Assembly: GCA_001643675.2 (NCBI GenBank)
Contig: LSRY02000030.1
Coordinates: 606,501 to 670,500 of the forward strand
DNA from: Monocercomonoides exilis
Taxonomy: Eukaryota; Preaxostyla; Oxymonadida; Polymastigidae
Length of the DNA stretch: 64,000 bases
Direction of reading: 5' to 3'
A program made the translations under genes and the position numbers. This document shows positions 46,190 through 58,663 of the stretch, piece by piece (within the stretch, counting starts at the first letter, position 1; every line of letters starts with the position of its first letter). The notes under the pieces are model-generated. The model searched no databases. It had not been told where the DNA came from and saw nothing but the letters and a program-made list of their open reading frames with translations.

Positions 46190-47059
46190 ATCCCGATTTT
46201 TCCACAAATCATTCTTTTGAAATTTTATAAACAACATGCTCTCTTTGATTATTTTTTTGTATTATAAAGATTTGCGAGGTGGTTTTTAGTTCAATTTGCC
46301 TTCTGTTGAAAGAAATTGGGGCAAGTTCCAAGAATATGGACCAGCAATTAAAAGTTCTTTTCATAAATAATACAAAAGAATATGTTATATAAATGAATAA
46401 TAAATTAGTTTTATTTGTCGATAATGCAATGAAAATAACTTTTAATTTTTTCATTCGATCTATCCCATAAATATTTATATAAATTTCCTATTTTTATTTC
46501 GTCTCATCAATGAAGGCTTGGAGCTTATTCCTCTCGTTACAAGGAATTCTACAGATTAATTTTATATTTAATTGCTTTTAGCTTTTTCTTGAATTTTCAA
46601 ATCACCATTTTTGACAGTTCTTATTCAAAACAAATAAAATCGTTATGTTTTTACTCAATTTAGAAAAAAATTTTTTTATCAAAAATAAGAACATGAATTT
46701 CATTGAATGAAAGCTTACTTTTATAAAACTGATGTTGTGCAATATTTGATCTATTGATAAAATTTTCAAACTGAATTTAATCAAGAACTTTTATGGAAGA
46801 AATCCAGAAAAATGAAACGATAATGTATCTGCTCCTTCATGCGATGTTAAAAAAGTTTTATTTGTTCTTGATAATGAATTTGACAACTTAGAGGTTACAG
46901 CTGACACAACAAATAAAGATAACTCTTTGAAGATCACTCCAATCAATGCTACAGTGGAGTTTGAGAAAATCTCAATTAATGATTTACCTGCTTTTAACTT
47001 TTTTTAAAGACAACGAAGAATACAAAGATGAAGGAGATTCAGATGAAGTCTAAGCAAAA

Positions 47060-50000
47060 GAAATCCAAACAAATCACTTTTCACCAAACGCTTCTGCTGA
47101 TGGTTGTTTCCTTGATTCCTGCAAGGAGATTGTTGAGAAATAAACATTGCTCAAACACAAACAATGACTCTCAACACAAATTACAGTATTTGCCAGCTGC
47201 TCCGGCTCTTCTGACGTGATTGTGCAGTCACTGAGCGTAAGATTTCCGTTCCTCACTCCAAAGACAGAGCGATGTGGTGAAACGAAGCTGGGGCCGAACA
47301 CGATGCCCATCTCCAAAATGCTGCACTCCTCAGACGAAGACACCACACAATGGGCGCTTCCATCGGTCTGAGCGATTTCGGAGTTGAACTCAAAAACAGC
47401 TGGGCTGCCTCCGACTGCCTGAACTGTCGCTGATGAAATGGCTGTCTCTGCTGAAACAGCTGCCTTCTTCACCACCAGCACGTTCTGGTACAGCTCGTCG
47501 TTCAGATGCAGCACAGCCATGCTCAGCGTCTCTCACGGGTCTTCCCTTCGCCCACAGTCCTTCTCGTTCTTCCCGTTTTCTACTGACACAAATATCTTCT
47601 CTGACTTGTAGAACACAATAAATGGCACAAAATCAATTGGCTCGTCGTGAACCTTGTCCACCCCGTAGATGACATTTTCTCTGTCGAAGGCCAACTCGCT
47701 GAAGTCCATCACAAACAGCGCCTCGTTGATCTGCTCAGCAATCGATCGGCATACAATGAAAAGATCCTTCGCCACACTCGCTCTGTTCAAAGAAAACCGA
47801 ATCAGCAGAAATTTGATTGGCAGCGCCTTCGCTTTCTCCGAAGACTGTGCATCTGAATCTTCTGAATCGTCCAGGCAGTTTAATGCAATTGCGCCTCCTC
47901 TGCCTTTACTCGTTGAGCACGCACATGTAACAAAAGATGACAGATTCGCCAGCACACTGCCTTCATTTGCCCAGCTGCCGGCCAACCCACCCGCCTTCTC
48001 CTTCATCCACACACAAAACGCCCCTCCCAGCCGAGACTCGCTGTTGCAGTCGCTGAATGTCGAGTTGTCCATCATCAGCTGTACAGACAGCGCGCTCTCA
48101 TAAGAAATGATCGACGCCTTCGCATTTGTGCTGCAAATGAGATGCCACTGAAGATTCTCCAGTCTGATTTCGCTTGCTATCATTTCTTTGTCATTCCCTG
48201 ATAAACTAGATTCCTCATTACCCTTCTCTTCTGCATCGCCCACAGAAATAAACGATCCATCTGCAAAATTCAGAACATCAACAGAAAACGCACTCGCCAC
48301 AAAATGTGCAACCGGCGCAGCAAGTTAAATGGCTGATGTCGCAAAGGAGAGCTCGGCCATTTTGGACTCTTCAATCGAAAGTGTCCCAGACGAAACATGG
48401 AATAGCACAAAGGCAATGCCTTCTTCTGCTGTCTGCATCGCAAAGGAGCATTTGTTAAGTGTGGCTGTTCCTGTCTCAGTGAAAAGAAGTTCCTTTTGCG
48501 ATGTTTCGAAAGACGAAGGCAGGCAGAAGTTGATGGAGGTGAATGTGAGCACAAGCTTGTTTGTAAGCACAGCCTCAGAAGGCTCAGAAAGAGATTGAAT
48601 AGCTTTTCCCACATTGATTGTGCATTCATCTGAGGAAGGCTCATCAGAGGAAGAGGAAGAAGAAGAATAACCAGGAGAAGAAGGAACAGCTGGACTTATT
48701 GAGCTGTTTGAAAGGTCCCACTCGTCTGAAATGGAAGCACTTGTGTTGATTTTAATTTCTCTGAACTGAATTCCTTTTCAAAAATGCCTCATCCCTTCCC
48801 AAAACGACTGACTAGGCTCCTTTTCTGATCCGCACCTGTGGATGTCTCTTCCACTCAACGACACAACAACAGAATTGTTTGTGTGATCAAACAGCAGCTT
48901 GTCCAAAGTTATGCCTTCTGAAAAGTTCACTCCATCTGTTCAAAAGAAAGCTGTTGTGTTCTTCCATTCGGTCCAATCAAACATCAACCTTTCAATGACA
49001 TCTGCAGAATTCAAATCAGAGCTCAATATAAACATGTTTCTTCCAACATATGCTTCATTCTCAGAAAACACCAAATCAGACAAAGAAAATCCATCGATCG
49101 AGTTGCAGCAGCTCAGATACAAAAACCCTCCTTTTCCGACAAAAGTCGAGCAAATGCAATGGCTAACAGAACTTAACTGCTCGGAATTTTCTCCCTTCAG
49201 ACAGAAGCTTCCTTCTCTTCCAAGTTCAATTCTCATTCCTCTGCCTTCCACACTCAACGCAGATGTCAAATCATCCAAAGAGCAGTTCACAATTGACAGA
49301 TGCGTCTCAAGCTGAACAGATCCAAACGAAGGCTGCTCGTCATACTCACTCACATGAAGAGATTTGAATTCACAGTTCTTGAAGCTTATTTCAGTTGGCT
49401 GAGATTCTTGATTGGCTGAAGAGGAATAATCATCTTTCTCTTCTGTTGTTGAAGGAATCAGATCGAAAAGTGAACAAGATGAAAATGACAAATGCGTAAA
49501 GCTAACTCCCTCGAATGAAGCTTGGGCTGCTTGTGAAATCACAAAAGGCGTAACAGAAAACTCTGCTTTATCTGCATGGCATTGAGAAAGCTGCACAGCT
49601 CCACCCAAAACGCTGATCAAATGCACGCAACTTGAAACATCTTTCGATTCTGAAGAAGTGAGAATGAAAGAGCACAATGAAAATTGGATGTTTCCTGCTT
49701 CTGTCGAAGAGGAAAACAACGAAGCACCTTCGGGTGTCTCAACAGCAAAAACAGAAGGAATATGAAAATCGATCGAAGAAAACGAAAGAGCAGCTGTTGA
49801 TGAAACAACACTCCCAGATGCAAAAGGAACATTGGTGCTGATGTTAATCCCGCTGTGTTCTTTGCCAAATGACACAACATTGACTGAGTTGAGTGAAATG
49901 TCATTTTCGATCGAGCCATTCGATTTTACAGTGATCACACGAAGTGGCTCATCTGCACTGCTCTCTGCAAGTCGATTGACAGAATAGTCAAGCGATTGGC

Positions 50001-50965
50001 AAGGAACATATATGTTCCCACAAAACACCTCGTTCTGCCCTGCTGGCGCCTCAACCAGAACAGATGCATTCACAAAACCTTCCACAAAAATCATCAGATC
50101 AACTGCCTCGTTAAAATAACTCCTGTCAAATCCAACCAGCGCATTCGTTTTGTCCTCAAATTGCGTTGCAAATGCAAACAACTCAGAATTCACTCCCTTC
50201 CTCAGATCATTCGCCACAATGAACATGTCTCTTCCCTGGTGTGCCTTGTTTCCTCCAACACTTATCTCTGAAAATGAATATCTGTCATTGTTGTCTGTTT
50301 CACATTCCAAATAGATTCCTCCCCCACATCCTACAGAAATGCTGAAGGGACTACAGTCAAAACCGGATATAATCACGTCGAATATTATCACATTCGTTTA
50401 TTGTCACATTTTCCGATGCACCGATATTTTTTGATAGATTTTCATTCATTTTCCATCGAATATAATCACAGGGATGAAAATATATAATCACATTTTAAAT
50501 AATAATGGGTGCTTTTTTCAATGAAAAATCGATTTTTTGATCAAAAATTTCAATTTTTGATTTTTCAAAAATGTGCTTAAATAAGTCTGAATAATATAAT
50601 AAAACAATAAAAATTGTTATTTCTATTGAAAAATGTGTATTTGTGTAGAATTTCCAAAAATTAAAAAATCTACCCAAAATTAATTATTTCAAAAATTAAT
50701 TTTTAATTTTTTCTGTGTGAAGCAGCATCGTTTATTATCACAATCGGATATAGTCACAAAAAGTCGTGCAAAAACTGGTGTGATTATATCCGGTTTTGAC
50801 TGTACTTGTAATTCCCACATTCCTCATTTTCAGCTGCACATCTGCCCCTTTCAGCCCAAAAGACATCGCTCCTCCCTTTTTGCATCCTTCTGAGCCGAGT
50901 GTTTGAACTTCAAATCCAAAAACTTCGATTTCAAAGGTGCTAAGAAGAGGAAACTTCTAACTACA
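47060..50965 (-). pseudogene. Beta-helix surface protein gene, ~3.9 kb captured copy with in-frame stops
   Basis: One minus-strand frame continues from about 50391 to 47074, interrupted only by TGA 48940-48942, TGA 48778-48780, TAA 48325-48327 and TGA 47533-47535; no frameshift was needed. It shows the family architecture: GCGGGIYLECE, NKAHQGRDMFIVANDLRKGV, FCGNIYVPCQSLDYSV (CG...PC module), a second GRNMFILSSDLNSADVIERL segment, a third AKDLFIVCRSIAEQINEALF segment, and VSVENGKNEKDCGRREDP, where the next conserved Cys is TGA. A MITE splits the frame at 50354-50802; sequence beyond it (to about 50965) continues the family pattern (KKGGAMSFGLKGADVQLKMR). Signal peptide, membrane span and kinase-like tail are missing. 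Confidence 0.75.
50354..50802. mobile_element. 449-bp MITE (CAGTCAAAACC ends, TA target)
   Basis: The ends CAGTCAAAACCGGATATAAT and its inverted copy are flanked by TA (50352-50353, 50803-50804). It lies within the beta-helix pseudogene. Removing it with one TA rejoins the flanking coding frames in register, which proves insertion into coding-type sequence. The CAGT ends and TA duplication place it with Tc1/mariner/pogo nonautonomous elements. Confidence 0.85.
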
Positions 50966-51641
50966 CAGATTTGATGCTCAGTTGATGAAGCTGCTGAATA
51001 ATGAAGATCACAATAGAAAAACTGTAACTGAAAAATCCACTTTGCCTTTTTATTTTTTTGTTTTTAAGTTTTTCCTTTTTAAAGTATAATGCAAAATAAA
51101 AATTTTATTTATGCATGTTATTTTGATAAAGATTCTGATTGCTTGATATGAATGGGAATTAATATCATCGATGAAATAAACAATAAAATTGAATTTTGAT
51201 TTTCCTATTCAATCATAAATACTATTTGCAAAAAATGCTGTTTGTTTTCGACATTTGATTGTTTTTTGATGATTTCGAAATTCATGCATTCTTTTGTTCC
51301 CTAAATATTCAATGCAAAAGAAAAAACTCATGGGAAATTTATTCGTTCGAAAAAACATGGAAAAAATAGAAAATATTGCATATTTGTATTTCCAAAAAAA
51401 TGAGCACAATAAAAGCAAGCGTTCGAAAACATCACATATCAATGACAAGCAGAAAACAAAGAATTGATATTAAAAAAAGTTGAAAAAATATTTATTGGAT
51501 AGATCGAATTAAAAATATAAAGATATAAAAAGTGCATTATCGACAAATAAAACTAATTTATTATTCATTTATATAACATATTCTTTTGTATTATTTATGA
51601 AAAGAATTTTTAATTGCTGGTCCATATTCTTGGAACTTGCC

Positions 51642-53340
51642 AAGAAATAATGTCATGATTAAATGATACTCTATTTAACACACTTCACACTATTTCTTAA
51701 TCATGAAAAAAAAAAACGACAAAAGTGTTTTTTGACAAAGAGATGTTGTATTTGAAAGAAACTCATTTTCCAAAGTGGTGATTCTTTTTGATATAATCTT
51801 TTTTTTTTAAAACATTTCTGAAAAAAATATCACTTGATTATTTTCAAAAAAAAAAACATTGAAAAGTTAAAATGCTTGAAAAAAATATCTTTATATTTGT
51901 TTTTGCACAAGCATTTGCTTTTTTAAATAGTTGAGCTGTATTTTCAAATTAAATTCATAATTCCTTCACAAAGACAAATTACGTTTGAAAAATAAGTTGC
52001 TCGAAAAAAGTTATGATTTCAAAAATAATCACCCATATATGATGAAACATCATTATTTCCATTGGGAAATTTGAAGTTTTTTTTAAAATAGTGATCAAAA
52101 AAAGATTTATTTTTTATGACCCAATTATTAAACAAATACAACTTTTTCAAAAAAGAAAAAAAAGGATTGCAAAAAGTTCATTGAAATGCTATTAAAATAA
52201 ATTTTAATAGGAGATGAATATAATATTTTCCTATTTTCAAACGAAGGAATTGCTTTTCACTGTTTCAACGATAGCATTCAATAATCATTTTCATTGAGAT
52301 ATTTTCATTGATTAACAATGATCAACAAAATGATCATTCATTCATTTTTTTTTAACAATTAACAATTCATATAAATGTCCAATTTTTTTATCATCTGGTG
52401 AAAAATTTTTCCCTAAGGCATTTTCATCGAAAAATTAAACTCTCTGGATGAACGTTATGTACAGAAGAAATACAAATGAAAAAAGTTTTTTTCATGAAAT
52501 TTGTGTGAGGGTTTGAAAAAATCTTGAAAGGATATCATTGACATTAATTTGAATACATGAAAAACCATTTTTTTTTGAAATCTTATTAAATTTTATAATT
52601 ATTTGAATGAAACAATAATTAATTGTTTTAAGAGAAAAAAAGCATCTTTGTCCGCATTTTCTCCCATTTGAACATTATTTTACTGTTAATCGAACATGAA
52701 TGAAAAAAATAAAAGGAATATCTGAAATATCATTTATTAAAGATTTATCCAGATTTTCAAAAGATTATCACAGAATAAAATGGAAAGATCGATAGATTCT
52801 TTGTTAAGAATGTTTATATGCACTGTTTCAGTCACAAGAACCACATAAATCTTTGTCTTTTGTTTCTTTGTCATCCACATCCTCTTCATTTCACAATATG
52901 GGTGATTCATTTTTGAAATCACAACTTTTTTCAGTGCGTTGATTTTTCAAAAGTTTCATTTCTTTGAAGAAGAATTATTCATTCAAAAAAAAAAAAATCT
53001 TAAGAATTGTTAAAAATAAAGATGTTTGAAATTGAATTCATCAAAAAATTGTCTTCGAATATAAGTTAAGACTTTTCAATGTTTATATGTCAATAATCAA
53101 AGTGAATACCAAAACCGAAATTTTTGAATAAAATAATCTGGATTCAAAAATTATTAACCATATTTCAAAAAATCGTATTTTCTTTTTTGAAAAGTTGCAC
53201 ATTTTATATTTGTGGGATCAATAAAACAGATTATTTATTAATAACTTTTGTAAACAAATCCTACAATTTTCTCTTCAATATGATTAATCTCACATCAAAT
53301 AAAATTTATTATTCAAATTCGCCAAGTGATGATGCTTGAT

Positions 53341-53394
<54 letters not shown>

Positions 53395-54790
53395 CGAGCG
53401 AATAATGAAAAATTATTTTCTCACTTTTATATTAAACATATGAAATACAAAAAAAGAAATAACCGATATTCCTTGATTAAAAATCCTGAAAAATACTAAA
53501 GATAATTATTATTTTTAATTTCAGACATTAAGAAAGTCACGTATTTTAATTATTAATTCAAAAATGAAACAAATGTTTTATATTCGGGTTTTATCGAGCA
53601 GATTTATTTTTATCACTTTAAACATCTTTTCAATCGAACTTTTTCAAAATGCAATAAAGAACATGAACATTCATTAAAAGGAAGAATATCTTCATTTCAG
53701 TGAGAATGAATTGATAATAAAAATTTTCTTTTAAAAATTCCTTCAGCAACCTTTTCGGTGAAAATGAAAACCGAATATTTTCAACAAAATATCATTCCAA
53801 CTCATAAAACTTCACAAGAAGGATAAAAAGAACATTATTTAGCATTTGTTTTCATGCCGTTGTATTTTTGTGAGTTGGAATTAATTTTTGATAAATAATT
53901 TCAGTTCTTATTTTCACCAGTTAATCAAACAAAATGAACTTTACAATAAATATTACACATATGGGGAAAATGAATAATATGAAGGATCAAAAAAATAATG
54001 GATGAATTGATGATCAGAAATCGAACACAAATCGTTCAAGAATAACATTTTCTCGAAAGTTCAAAAAATACCAATTTTAATAATTCAATCAACAGCAATG
54101 AACAGAATTTGAAGTTTTGAATTACAGCGATAAGATTTTAATTAATGGAAATTTTGTTGAAAAAACGTTATATTTATTTGCGATAATTGAAGTAACACTT
54201 TGACAAAAATCCAATATTTGAGTGGGGAAAAGCCGTTTGAATATTTCAATAACACAAATTCTGATGTAGTATTTGTTGTAATTATAAAAGATCAATAGCG
54301 AAAAAATCATATTTTGAAAAGATCCATAAGTTATTAATTGAATGATTTCAACACTTTGAAAATTTCAATATTTCAAGATTGTTATATTGTAAACATTAGC
54401 AATGGTGGACACATTCAAAAACCGTGGACAGTGGAATAAACTCAACAGCCGTTGACAGTTAACTTTTCGTCAATTAACTCTATTATTGGCTTGAAGTTTT
54501 CAAATTTTTGTGACACACATAAATGAAACGACTTGCAATTCACCATAAAGAAAAAAACATTTTTTAATTTTTAGAGAGTCTTGAAGAATGTAATTTCTTC
54601 TGATTTCTCATTATAAAAAATTTTTTTTGAATATATTTCGTTACGCAGGAAGAAGAATAATTACGAGGCAAATGAGTTTGTTTTCTTTGAGGGAAAAATT
54701 GTAAAATTTGTTGAAAAGCAACAATCAACGGTTTCAAAAATAGTCCACCATAATTATTTCTTTCTTTTGTTATTTTTGAAATAGTCATAG
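51642..54790. other. AT-rich intergenic, MITE remnants and poly(T); no gene
   Basis: Two TGGGTGATT-family ends lie here: one right-hand end at about 52003-52034 and one left-hand end from 52899. They face away from each other and have no partners nearby, so they look like fragments. Short chance frames only. Confidence 0.45.
53342..53392. repeat. 51-nt poly(T) tract
   Basis: An uninterrupted T run and the longest homopolymer in the window. Its length may be affected by sequencing or assembly. Confidence 0.9.
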
Positions 54791-55794
54791 AATTTCAAAT
54801 AGACCTGTACTACAAGTGGTAATTTTTACCAGTTACTGACACAGGTGACCGACAGGTTCATTTTTTTTTTTGATCAAAAAACAGTTTTATTTTCAGAATT
54901 TAAATTACAAATTTATTCTTACGGAAAAATAAAATTAAATGCTGATTATATGAAATTAGTATTGTTTTTGAAAAAGAAAAAGCATATTCGTAATGAAAGC
55001 GAAAAACTAAAAATTATTTAATATTAAAATTTTCTGATTATGGTTTAGTGACAAGATCAGCGAAACTTGGAATAAAAAAGCCACTGAAATCCACTTTTGT
55101 CACTGACTTGTCACAAGTCTGAAATGTGAAAAAGTTGGAAAAAAACAAGCTAAAGAATTTAATGAACAGAAAAGCAATAATAACATTGAAATTTTAATTA
55201 CTGATAATATGAAACCATAACATTTCAGAGACAATTAAAAAAGTTTGTTTTTACCAAAAAAGAAACAAGTGAAAGTTCAAGAAGGGGCGAAAGAAAGAAG
55301 ATCATTATTTTGTTCACTCGAATATGTGACATGAAACGAAATTATACAAAGTTTTGTTTATTTATATCATATATTTTGTTAACTCATTTGTTATGAATCA
55401 CAAGCAAAGGATTTTTTCTGAGTTAAAAGCAAAAAGAATATCTTTCGAAGATATTGTTATAGGTTTTTTGGAATTCACTGTGACAATAAATGCTTGTTAT
55501 TTTTGAGATATTGATGAAAAACAATACTTGTTTTCAGCTTCGAACCTGATTGAACAAAAGAGTATTATTTGGAGTTTTGCAAGTCAAGAGCACTTGATTT
55601 GTTTGAAACAAAGGAAAAAATTACCTTATGCGTTGTTATTAATCAAATTTTTGGAATAATTAAACAATATTTTTTGATCCACAGATTGAGTTGAAAAACA
55701 ATCTTATGTATTCAAATACGGAAAACACCCGGCAAGAATGCACATGTAGGGACCTCAAATTTTTTGAAAATTTTTGCAAAGAAAAGAAGAATAC

Positions 55795-55864
55795 GGGAGG
55801 AATCGAACCCGCATCCTTCTCGTCCTGTTCCAACACCCTAACCTGTTGTGCTATTTCTGGACCC
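55795..55864 (-). tRNA. tRNA-like sequence, probably a pseudogene or SINE head
   Basis: The minus strand reads TAGCACAACAGGTTAGGGTG, resembling an A box (TAGC..A...GGTTAG). About 25 nt later comes GCGGGTTCGATTCC, a B-box/T-loop match. A D-stem (GCAC/GTGT) can form. The acceptor and anticodon stems do not pair convincingly, so a functional tRNA is unlikely. Decayed tRNA gene or tRNA-derived SINE are both possible. Confidence 0.35.
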
Positions 55865-56665
55865 CAATGGGTTTAATTTTCACTTATTCTTTTATCTATA
55901 TCCCTAACCCTAAAAATATGGTCTATAAAAAAACTCACTTTTCTCATCAAAACCATAAAAAGAAGACTCGAGTAAACATGTGTGACTTTGTGACTATTGA
56001 CTGACAAAATTGGTTTCCTGACGGGCTGAGTAATAATGTTCACGTCAGAATATCAAAAATAAGAACAAACAATTGCATATGCAAATATTGATAAATATTT
56101 ATTCAAATAAGTAAAGAATGAAAATGCATTTCTCAAAAAAGAATATTGACAAAAAATCAAATTTGAAATGAATTGATCATCGAAATGTTAGTGAAGTCAG
56201 TGAAGTCAGTGACTGTTAATGGAGTCAGTATTCTGCAGGGAAGTGATATAAAATTTATTTATAAAAAAAAAGAAAAGTTCGAAAAATAGAACAAAATGAA
56301 TATATAAATATAATTTGATATATATTACGAAAAGTCCAAAAATCAGAGAAAATAATCTTATTTTTCAAATACCAATACTGACGTGGATTTTTTATAACTG
56401 AAGGACGAGTCAAAATTTTTTAAATCTGTAACACATGTTTAGATTCGAGACACAACCCTCTAACCTAAAACAACTTTTTGAAGAAGATTTTTATGATAAC
56501 CCTCACACTAAAACAAATACAAAAGTCAGAAAAAGAATTCATTCAAACCCTATAAATATTATTTTGGTTCGATGATCAAAAGGGTCCGCATATGTGCAAT
56601 CTTTCCAAACACCCACATCAGCTTAATCTGTCAGTGTATATTAATTTATATTTTTTTAAGCAATA

Positions 56666-58663
56666 GGGTTATCATTTAACCCCAACCCATTTTTTTATTC
56701 TGACCAAAATTTTTGAAGTGAAAAATTTTGAAAAAATAAAAAAATCCAAAAGAAGAATCAATTCTTCGAATTATCTTTCTTTTTCCTGGTTTTCTTTGCA
56801 TCTCTTCGTTTTCCTCTTCGTTTGGGTCATCAAAAATAACATCAGAGCGTCTTCTTTTGATTTTATGTTTGAATTCAACCATTTCATCTTTTTCGTTTTC
56901 TTTCTCTTGTTTCATGTCTTTTTCCTTCTCCTTTTCTTCATTTCTCCCTTAAAATCTTTCCCAATTGTCGAGAAGTTCTTTTTTTGTTATTAACTTTCCA
57001 AAATAATCGAAACGGAAACGATGGGAAGGATGAGGGTATTTTGAAGATTCCGGCAGTTTGCGAAGAACCGGACTGAAAGTATTATGAATGACTCCGCTTT
57101 CTTCTGAAGCTTTTTTGATGGCAGAAGGAGTGAAAGCGGAGTGAATAGCTTGAGGGAGCACGTCGACAAGTGCTTTTCTCGAAGCAGACGATGAAGTTGA
57201 CGATGGAGCATCAAATGATGAAGAAAGAGAAGTTTTGAGAGTTGCAAATACTCCTCTATCGAGTGGTTGAGACAAATGGGTGCTGTGGGGGATGAGTGTT
57301 ACGACATCTATGTTATTTTCTGAGAAAGTTTTCCAAATTGAAGGATCACCGCGTGAAGGATGAGAGCCGATGAAAAGAAGATATTTCTCTATATCTGGTG
57401 ACATGCGCTTTCTTCTTTCAACGATGGAAGGGAGAAGAACTGTTCCCGCATATTTCTTGAAGTTTTGCTTGTCCATCCAGCCACTTTTATTAGGCCAGAT
57501 GTCCAGAGTTGGAGAGAGAAGAGGCTTCAGTTCGTCCGGTTGTTTAACGCTTGGCCAGAGAATGATGCATGGCAATGAATAACCATCTGCAGCCACGGCA
57601 GCAACAAGTGTTGCATTGTCCATTCTCTGCGCTTCCTTGCAGAACCCAGCGCTTTGTCCAGTTGGATGGATCACTTCAATATTAGCACCAGATGGTACAC
57701 GCAAAGATGATTCATCAACATTAAATATTAATGAAGGTGTGTGATGATTTTTTTCATGTAAATCTGTAATCATGTTATACCAAGGCTTCATTACACTCTT
57801 GCAGGAAACAGCCAGCCTATTTATGTCCAAACTTTTCGGTTTGCTCTTTGTCAACTCAGGATGCAGCTTCAAAAACCCGTACGCTGCAGCATTTGAAACT
57901 GAAATATGTGGCTCGTTTTCTTCTTTTGTATCGTTTGAAACATTTTCCATCTAGAGAAAAAATGTTATTTTTTCAATAAAAAACTTGAGCAAACCAATTC
58001 TCTAGTTTTCTTCATTGTTAAACTGCTCCCACAAATAGAATCAATTTTGATCACATCCAGAACTGTTTCTTCTTTCTCTTTGCTGATTGCCTGCGGTCTC
58101 CCTGGTTTTCCAATTTCAATTTTCGCTCTCAATGATCGAACTGCGTTTTTAATGCTGCTGCGGCTGAATTGCTTAGAATTAATGGCGTCTGTGATCCTGA
58201 CGAAGCCATCATGCACAATATGTGACATTCGTTCCAGTTTATTCTTGTATTTTCTATATTGAAAAGAAAGGACAGTTTGGCATGTTTAAATTTTTTGAGT
58301 CCTTCTTTTCTTTTTTGTTCAAAAAGAATTCTCATTTTTTATTTTTGTGTTTTGATCTTATTTTCAATATTTCAAATAATTAGAAGTTTATTTAATAATT
58401 ATGAAAAATGTTTTGAATGAACAATGCAGCTTTTCACACCTTGAAACCAACCAATTTCTCTTTGAAGTTTGATGGAAGGTTTTAAACCCCCCCATCTCCC
58501 CCCCATGAGAAATAGGCTTCATTTCAAAATACAATTGAAATTCAATATAGATTCCTTTTAAACAAAAAATTGAGTTATTATTTCAAAATGTGGGATATGA
58601 AACTTTTGTAATAAAAAAAAAGGTCAGAGTTAAAAAAAAAAGGAGGGGGTTAAATAATAACCC
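56666..58663. mobile_element. Pogo-like DNA transposon, copy B
   Basis: The ends GGGTTATCATTTAACCCC and GGGGGTTAAATAATAACCC are flanked by TA (56664-56665, 58664-58665). It is nearly identical to copy A from the left end through the transposase, then divergent over the last ~170 bp. It is nested in the 54800-60691 element and lacks the MITE of copy A. Confidence 0.85.
56949..58336 (-). pseudogene. Pogo-type DDE transposase (copy B), catalytic Asp replaced
   Basis: Same exon layout as copy A: helix-turn-helix exon to 57995, 44-nt intron, and catalytic exon 56949-57950 ending at TAA with about 90 open codons beyond. It differs from copy A by one visible residue (VVTLIPHSTH instead of VVTFIPHSTH). 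The second catalytic site is again Gly (FIGSHPSR) rather than Asp. Shared defects mean that the ancestor of both copies already carried them. Movement would then have depended on transposase from another copy, or the copies arose by segmental duplication or gene conversion. Confidence 0.75.

Larger units (their letters stand above)
46320..51641. mobile_element. Element II: 5.3-kb TIR element carrying a beta-helix pseudogene
   Basis: The ends GGCAAGTTCCAAGAATATGG (46320) and CCATATTCTTGGAACTTGCC (to 51641) are inverted. The repeats extend about 150 bp with several mismatches. They match the termini of Element I (GGCAAGTTACAAGTATATGG, then a shared GATCT(G/A)TCCCATAA subterminal motif), so the two are one family. 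Possible target duplication: AAGAAATT, two bases from the left end, versus AAGAAATA directly at the right end. The interior is almost filled by a minus-strand beta-helix pseudogene, plus a short plus-strand coding-like piece near 46845-46990. Confidence 0.7.

Noticed and set aside
11547-47535. General reassignment of TGA to Cys
   Set aside because: The Cys-rich 3056-codon gene uses only TGT/TGC and has no internal TGA, and other intact frames lack internal TGA as well. Only degenerate copies show it.
55895-55920. Telomere-like CCCTAACCCTAAAA
   Set aside because: Only two units in a row, inside a mobile element. It is not a telomere or a convincing interstitial array.
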